NCBI GenBank assembly: GCA_900552345.1
Contig: URZN01000002.1
Span: 1 to 18,944 of the forward strand
Source: an uncultured Collinsella sp.
Lineage (GTDB): Bacteria; Actinomycetota; Coriobacteriia; Coriobacteriales; Coriobacteriaceae
DNA length: 18,944 bases
Direction of reading: 5' to 3'
Below, in pieces: positions 15,149 to 18,944 of the stretch (the stretch's first letter is position 1; every line of letters begins with the position of its first letter). The position numbers were made by a program, and so were the translations under genes. The notes beneath the pieces are model-generated. The model saw only the letters and a list, made by a program, of their open reading frames with translations. It was not told the origin of the DNA and did not search any database.

Positions 15149-17285
15149 GCGCTGCCTGTTGAAGGCGACGAGGGGGTTTGCGTGCCGTTGCCGACCGCAT
15201 GCTCGCTGCAAGCGAGGCGGCTTTATGGGTCGAGCCGGTATCGACCTGTTTATCGAAGACGGTGCCTACACCACGCTCTCCTCCGCGGTGGTCATCTTGG
15301 TGGTGCTCGCGCTACTGTTTTCGTCGACGGCGGCGATATGGAGCATGTCGCGCGCGGGGGACACCCAGGTGGCTGCCGATAGCGGCGCGCTGGCAGGCGC
15401 CAATGTGGTGTCGTCCTACCACACGGCTGCGACGGTGGTGGATGCGAGCATTTTGAGTTTGGGGCTGGCGGGGTTTGCCACGATCGGCACCGGCTTGGTC
15501 GCCATCCTTATTCCGGGTGCCGAGCTTGCCGCGGGCGATATGCTCGACACGGGGATCGAGATCATTAAAACGCGCAATAAGTTTGCCAAAAGCGCCTCCA
15601 AGGGCCTGCAGAAAATCGAGACGGCTCTACCGTATCTGGTTGCCACGCGAGCTACGCAGGCCGTGTCGGCGCAGGATACCGAGGGTGCGACCTATACCGG
15701 TACGGCGCTTGCCGTGCCCAGGACGTCCGAGTCGGATTTCGTTGCGCTCGAGGGGTCCGAGATCTCGATCGATATCATTAAAGACACATCGAAAGATCTG
15801 GAACGCGCAGCAGATGAGCTGCAGAAGGCCTCGGAGGAGACGGCGAAAGCAAAAGAGCGCGCCTGGCTTGCGGATTGCGGCGGGTCGGATCCGGCTTCGG
15901 TCGGCAGTTGCTCATGCATGTGGGAACGCGCGAGGAGTTTGGCGAAGCTTTCGGATATTGAGAATCCGCACTATGCCTCGAGCGTCACATGGGAGCCGCA
16001 AGTGGCGCTCGATCGCGCGAAGGCCTATTACCGCTTGCGCCTTGCAAACGAGGCGCCTCAAGGCTCAAGCGTCGAGACGAAGGCGGAGTCGGCGGCGCGC
16101 AAGGCGTTCTATACCTATGCGAGCGCAGAGGTCAATCGCGCATATATAACCGAAGACGGAGACCGGGCCACTTCCTATATTCCGTTGTTGCCGCGCAACA
16201 CTGACGAGGTGCGAGCGACGGAACTCTATACCGATGCGGCGTGGCCAACTAGTACCAACGATGGCAAAACGTATCTGCATTATGGAACGAGCTGCCCCAA
16301 CTATAAGAAAGGGACGCCAGGCGGGCTAGCCTCGGTCGCTGCTTATGACGGGCAGGACAAATGCAACAGATGCCATTTTGGTGTTTCGTCGCTCGGCGCC
16401 GTTGCGGCTCCTTCGACTTCAATCGAAAACGGCTTCGAGTACCACTTTGATCGATTCAAAGACGCTCTGGAAGACTACGTCGAATGCCGCAACAAAGAGC
16501 TTGAGCTCATGCGCCAGACCGAGGACGAGGCTGACCGTGCGGGCAATGCGTTTGACGAGGCTATTAAAGCGCTTTCGGGCGAGCGTCCGCGTATCGCCCC
16601 GCCCGGTCGCAACGGCGTGGTCGCCTTTGCGGTTTCGGGTGCCATCTCGAGCCCCGATGAGCTCAGCTCTTCGTTTAACACGACAGTCAGACTTGGTGAG
16701 CGCGGTGCGATCTCTGCTGCGGTGCTGGCACCCGATGACGCGACGGCGCAGAACAACGTTCTCTCGCGGTTTTTCTCGACGTTGGAGGAACGATCGGGTG
16801 GCGTTGCCGGCGTACTCGATGGCGTCATGGATGTTTGGGGACGGCTACTTGTGGGATACGGAGACATCCAGGGCTCGGCCGACGAGCTTATGGATGAGAT
16901 GATCGATGACCTGGGAGGGGACAGTGGCGCGCTGGGCTCCATTGCGTCGTGGCTCGGCGATACCGTTTCGGCGTCCGTGGCGGCGCTGGGCTTGGAACCG
17001 TGCGACTTGCGCCTGCGAAAGCCGGTGTTGACCGACACCGCCAACGTCATCAAGAGCCCGGGGTCTGACATCACAGGTCTTTCTAATGCGCAGGACAAGC
17101 TACGAAGTATTCCGCTGGGCGTGACCGACCCCAAGGCGCTTTGCGAGGCGCTGGAATATCAAGTCGAGCGCACCATCAGCGGCACGGTGTTCACGCTTGC
17201 GGAGATTCCGCTGCCCGGCGGCGGTTCCATCCCACTTACCGTCGATGTCGCCACACTGGCGGGTGCCTTGGGCGGTGGGTCGTAA
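15120..17285 (+). CDS. Large TadG-like pilus protein with cysteine motifs
   Basis: 721 residues starting at ATG 15120 with ggaggga six bases upstream; an internal ATG at 15225 is an alternative and would remove a Cys/Arg-rich start. EDGAYTTLSSAVVILVVLALL (about 46-66) begins the membrane helix, and DTQVAADSGALAGANVV follows, the hallmark of the TadG-like N-terminal (Tad) domain. A second hydrophobic stretch lies near 107-135, and a Glu/Lys-rich, probably coiled-coil segment near 220-255. The middle has Cys253, Cys262, Cys264, then Cys392 and the cluster CNRCH at 415-419, followed by SIENGFEYHFDRFKDALEDYVE. It is much longer than classical TadG (about 450-550). TadG-type proteins are minor, surface-exposed pilus components, and this one may form the tip or anchor. 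Cysteines may form disulfides or bind metal; that is inference. Confidence 0.8.
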   Translation: MIHGLLHGIKRCLLKATRGFACRCRPHARCKRGGFMGRAGIDLFIEDGAYTTLSSAVVILVVLALLFSSTAAIWSMSRAGDTQVAADSGALAGANVVSSYHTAATVVDASILSLGLAGFATIGTGLVAILIPGAELAAGDMLDTGIEIIKTRNKFAKSASKGLQKIETALPYLVATRATQAVSAQDTEGATYTGTALAVPRTSESDFVALEGSEISIDIIKDTSKDLERAADELQKASEETAKAKERAWLADCGGSDPASVGSCSCMWERARSLAKLSDIENPHYASSVTWEPQVALDRAKAYYRLRLANEAPQGSSVETKAESAARKAFYTYASAEVNRAYITEDGDRATSYIPLLPRNTDEVRATELYTDAAWPTSTNDGKTYLHYGTSCPNYKKGTPGGLASVAAYDGQDKCNRCHFGVSSLGAVAAPSTSIENGFEYHFDRFKDALEDYVECRNKELELMRQTEDEADRAGNAFDEAIKALSGERPRIAPPGRNGVVAFAVSGAISSPDELSSSFNTTVRLGERGAISAAVLAPDDATAQNNVLSRFFSTLEERSGGVAGVLDGVMDVWGRLLVGYGDIQGSADELMDEMIDDLGGDSGALGSIASWLGDTVSASVAALGLEPCDLRLRKPVLTDTANVIKSPGSDITGLSNAQDKLRSIPLGVTDPKALCEALEYQVERTISGTVFTLAEIPLPGGGSIPLTVDVATLAGALGGGS

Positions 17286-17761
17286 TGGGCATCCGCACGC
17301 GCCTGTGCGAGGAGCGCGCCCAGGCGACGGTCGAGATGGCCGTGGTCACGCCCGTCCTGCTGGTTCTGGCGCTTATCGTGTACAACGTCATGGTCTTTGC
17401 CGGCGCGGTCGCGCGCTTCGATCGCGTGGTGCCCGATATCGTGCTAGCGCATGCCGTGGCGCCGAGCGGGGAGGGCGATGACAGCTCCATCGATGCCTCC
17501 GCGACCGTTCAGGCTCAGATCCAACATGCCATGGAAGGCTATGACTTGCAGATTGAGGTCTCGAGCGAGCAGGGTGCGACGACATCGGATGGCGGTCTGC
17601 TTTCGCTTTCCGGCACGTTTAGGACCTATACCTGTACCATGCGCTACGAGCCGTGGCCGAGCTCGCTCAGCATCGCCGGCGTTTCGCTGGGGGCACCGGC
17701 AAAGTTGTCGCACGAGCGCGCAGTGACGGTCGATCCGTGGCGTCCGGGGGTGGTTATGTGA
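17285..17761 (+). CDS. TadE/TadF-like pilus protein
   Basis: 158 residues. The ATG shares its A with the TAA stop of the preceding gene (TAATG). The N-terminus MGIRTRLCEERAQATVEMAVVTP and helix VLLVLALIVYNVMVF give the TadE/TadF signature: Glu in the hydrophobic helix followed by Pro. The following region (about 50-158) should lie outside the cell and contains two adjacent short beta-rich stretches (LQIEVSSE, LSLSGTFRTYTCTMRYEPW). It is probably a minor pilin processed by the same peptidase as Flp. The stop overlaps the GTG of the next gene (GTGA). Confidence 0.82.
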   Translation: MGIRTRLCEERAQATVEMAVVTPVLLVLALIVYNVMVFAGAVARFDRVVPDIVLAHAVAPSGEGDDSSIDASATVQAQIQHAMEGYDLQIEVSSEQGATTSDGGLLSLSGTFRTYTCTMRYEPWPSSLSIAGVSLGAPAKLSHERAVTVDPWRPGVVM

Positions 17762-18117
17762 CCGCGGCCTCATCCTACATTGCCTACGCGCGGGCGCTCA
17801 ACAGGCTGGGTTGGACGCCTGCCGAGTTTGTGGTGGCGGAGTCGTTTGCCGTGCGCCTGCGCGGCATGCTGGGACGGTCTCCGATTGCCGCCAACGGGTT
17901 GCCGCTCGTCATGGCGTTTCCGCGCTGCTCTTCGGTCCACACCTGCTTTATGGTCTATCCCATCGACGTTGCCTTTATTGACCGTAACGGCAACGTCCTC
18001 GCGCGCTACGAAAACGTCCGTCCTTGGCGTATGTGTTCCTGTCCCGGTGCCTGGGCGGTGCTGGAACGCCCTTCAATCCTCGCTACACCTCCCGCCTTTC
18101 AACAAGTGCCGGCGTAA
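17758..18117 (+). CDS. DUF192 family protein
   Basis: 119 residues from GTG 17758, which overlaps the previous stop. The DUF192 core is visible: SFAVRLRGMLGRSP, then LPLVMAFPRCSSVHTCFMVYPIDVAFIDRNGNVL. The family's usual Trp-Met of the 'fwM' motif reads Phe-Met, preceded by HTC. Three cysteines (in FPRCSSVHTC and WRMCSCPG) cluster around this core. There is no signal peptide, so unlike many exported DUF192 proteins it seems cytoplasmic. DUF192 genes often sit at the end of actinobacterial Tad operons, and their role there is not known. It is the last gene of the pilus operon; no terminator hairpin follows before the next genes. Confidence 0.8.
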   Translation: MTAASSYIAYARALNRLGWTPAEFVVAESFAVRLRGMLGRSPIAANGLPLVMAFPRCSSVHTCFMVYPIDVAFIDRNGNVLARYENVRPWRMCSCPGAWAVLERPSILATPPAFQQVPA

Positions 18118-18135
18118 GAATTGGCGACAGCGGAC

Positions 18136-18150
18136 TTTCGTCATACGAAA
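18136..18150. promoter_or_regulatory. Perfect palindrome upstream of the toxin-antitoxin pair (candidate operator)
   Basis: TTTCGT-cat-ACGAAA is a perfect 6+3+6 dyad, 26 bases before the toxin gene. A -35-like TTGGCG lies at 18121-18126 and a -10-like CATACG at 18142-18147 overlaps the dyad, though the spacing of 15 is short. Ribbon-helix-helix antitoxins usually bind such dyads to repress their own operon. The palindrome is seen directly; the binding is inference. Confidence 0.5.
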
Positions 18151-18175
18151 TTGGGTAAGATGGAGGAGAAGATGC

Positions 18176-18442
18176 ATGGATGTTGAGATCCATCCCAACG
18201 CCAAAAAACACTTGACGGAAAAGCAAGTGCTTGGTGCCTGGTTCGCGGTTACTGAGTGCATTCGCCGCGAGTCGGAGGACGAGCCGCCGAGATGGCTTGC
18301 CATTGGATGGCTTCCAGATGGTCGAAGTGTGGAACTTGTTGCAGTCGAACTAATTCGTGGATGGCTCATTATTCATGCCCTGTCTCCGGTTCAGAAGAAA
18401 TTCTGGCAAGAGATCGAGCAAGCTCGGCAGAGGGGTCGATGA
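18176..18442 (+). CDS. Small toxin-like protein (BrnT-like, type II toxin-antitoxin)
   Basis: 88 residues from ATG 18176, nine bases after ggagg (18162-18166). It begins MDVEIHPNAKKHLTEKQV and continues through EDEPPRWLAIGWLPDGRSVELVAV to GWLIIHALSPVQKKFW. This alternation (helical start, then a central beta-sheet and a short basic C-terminus) fits the BrnT/RelE-like RNase toxin fold, with His/Lys/Arg residues that could be catalytic. I recognise it as a toxin-like family but not its exact name. The gene comes first and the antitoxin second, the order of BrnT-BrnA systems. Its stop overlaps the antitoxin start. It could also be a solitary regulator; the toxin role is inferred from context and size. 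Confidence 0.65.
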   Translation: MDVEIHPNAKKHLTEKQVLGAWFAVTECIRRESEDEPPRWLAIGWLPDGRSVELVAVELIRGWLIIHALSPVQKKFWQEIEQARQRGR

Positions 18443-18726
18443 TGAGCAAGGCGTATACGGCTGCCAATGGTCAGGTTGTAACGGATGAAATGATTGACGC
18501 GTGGTGCGAGTCGTACGAGCATGGCGGGTTTCCGGACGGCGAGCATACCGTTGGGGGGATCGTGCACGGGCGGCCTCCGCTCTCAAGCGAAGGGACGGCA
18601 ACGCTATCGGTCAAGATTCCCCTAGGGATGAAGGAGGCGATTCGTCGTCGGGCGGCGGCTGAAGGAATGACGCCAAGTGAGTTTGCCCGTGCAGCCTTGA
18701 GCGAAAAACTTCTTGCGGTGGGTTGA
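18442..18726 (+). CDS. Ribbon-helix-helix antitoxin-like protein
   Basis: 94 residues. ATG 18442 overlaps the toxin stop (TGATG) and is six bases after agggg; the ATG three bases earlier is an alternative. The C-terminal part ATLSVKIPLGMKEAIRRRAAAEG and MTPSEFARAALSEKLLAV is a clear ribbon-helix-helix DNA-binding motif (beta strand TLSVKIP and two helices). The N-terminal half (about 1-50, with TDEMIDAWCESYEHGGFP) would bind and neutralise the partner toxin, an arrangement inverse to antitoxins that have the DNA-binding part first. It likely represses the pair at the upstream palindrome. Confidence 0.75.
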   Translation: MSKAYTAANGQVVTDEMIDAWCESYEHGGFPDGEHTVGGIVHGRPPLSSEGTATLSVKIPLGMKEAIRRRAAAEGMTPSEFARAALSEKLLAVG

Positions 18727-18801
18727 TGTCTCTAACGTGCTGTTCTATAGGGTCGGCCTTGTGGCTGGCGCCGTGCTCAAAAACTTTTTTCAAATTCTCG
18801 G

Positions 18802-18829
18802 TTGACCGGAGCGCGTCCTTGGTTATACT
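18802..18829 (+). promoter_or_regulatory. Promoter of the tRNA-Phe gene
   Basis: TTGACC (18802-18807) and TATACT (18824-18829) with a 16-base spacer are both near consensus, as expected for a strong stable-RNA promoter 32 bases before the tRNA. Confidence 0.7.
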
Positions 18830-18861
18830 AATCAAGCCTTGAAACAAGGCACACCTCAAAT

Positions 18862-18934
<73 letters not shown>

Positions 18935-18944
18935 CCTTGAATTG

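Noticed and set aside
16362..16376. CNRCH in the TadG-like protein as a c-type heme site
   Set aside because: There is no cytochrome-like context, no heme-maturation genes and an anchored pilus-type protein; metal binding or disulfides are more likely.

Overview
The window is a high-GC (about 60%) chromosomal stretch. Pyruvate kinase, RsgA and tRNA-Phe look bacterial and actinobacterial, and the compact Tad-pilus operon with several TadE-type proteins and a DUF192 protein fits an anaerobic gut actinomycete of the class Coriobacteriia. Collinsella is my best guess; this is inferred from gene content and codon style and no search was run.

Left part (1-8317), housekeeping and a defence-like gene. 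A 5'-truncated zinc-dependent phospholipase C-like protein converges on a reverse-strand protein that combines an AbiEi-like N-terminus with a PD-(D/E)XK/DUF559-like C-terminus; both genes stop in the same CTAG. Upstream of the latter lies a near-perfect 24-bp inverted repeat. Reverse-strand pyk (with a strong terminator) is divergent from a P2-type Ca2+-ATPase gene. The ATPase leader can fold into two hairpins with fully complementary loops, the second burying the ribosome-binding site, and it also offers an alternative pairing. It looks like a cis-acting RNA switch. After the ATPase come a very large hairpin, an intrinsic terminator, and rsgA with its own terminator.

Central and right part (8518-18117), the Tad/Flp pilus operon, all on the + strand with overlapping or nearly touching genes: cpaB (rcpC), tadZ (cpaE), tadA (cpaF), tadB, tadC, flp pilin, an unrecognised single-TM protein, a second small pilin-like protein, a TadE-like protein, a large TadG-like protein, another TadE/TadF-like protein and a DUF192 protein. 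TadA would power pilin assembly on the TadB/TadC inner-membrane platform, TadZ would place it at the pole, CpaB is the envelope component, and Flp plus the TadE/F/G-type proteins would form the fibre and its minor or tip components. No prepilin peptidase (TadV/CpaA) is in the window, so it must be encoded elsewhere. The first TadE-like gene has its coupled ATG out of frame by two bases in a CGCGCG run, which suggests phase variation or a sequence error.

Right end (18118-18944): a small toxin-antitoxin-like pair (BrnT-like toxin first, ribbon-helix-helix antitoxin second) behind a perfect palindrome that could be its operator, then a tRNA-Phe(GAA) gene with a good promoter and an odd acceptor-stem mismatch.
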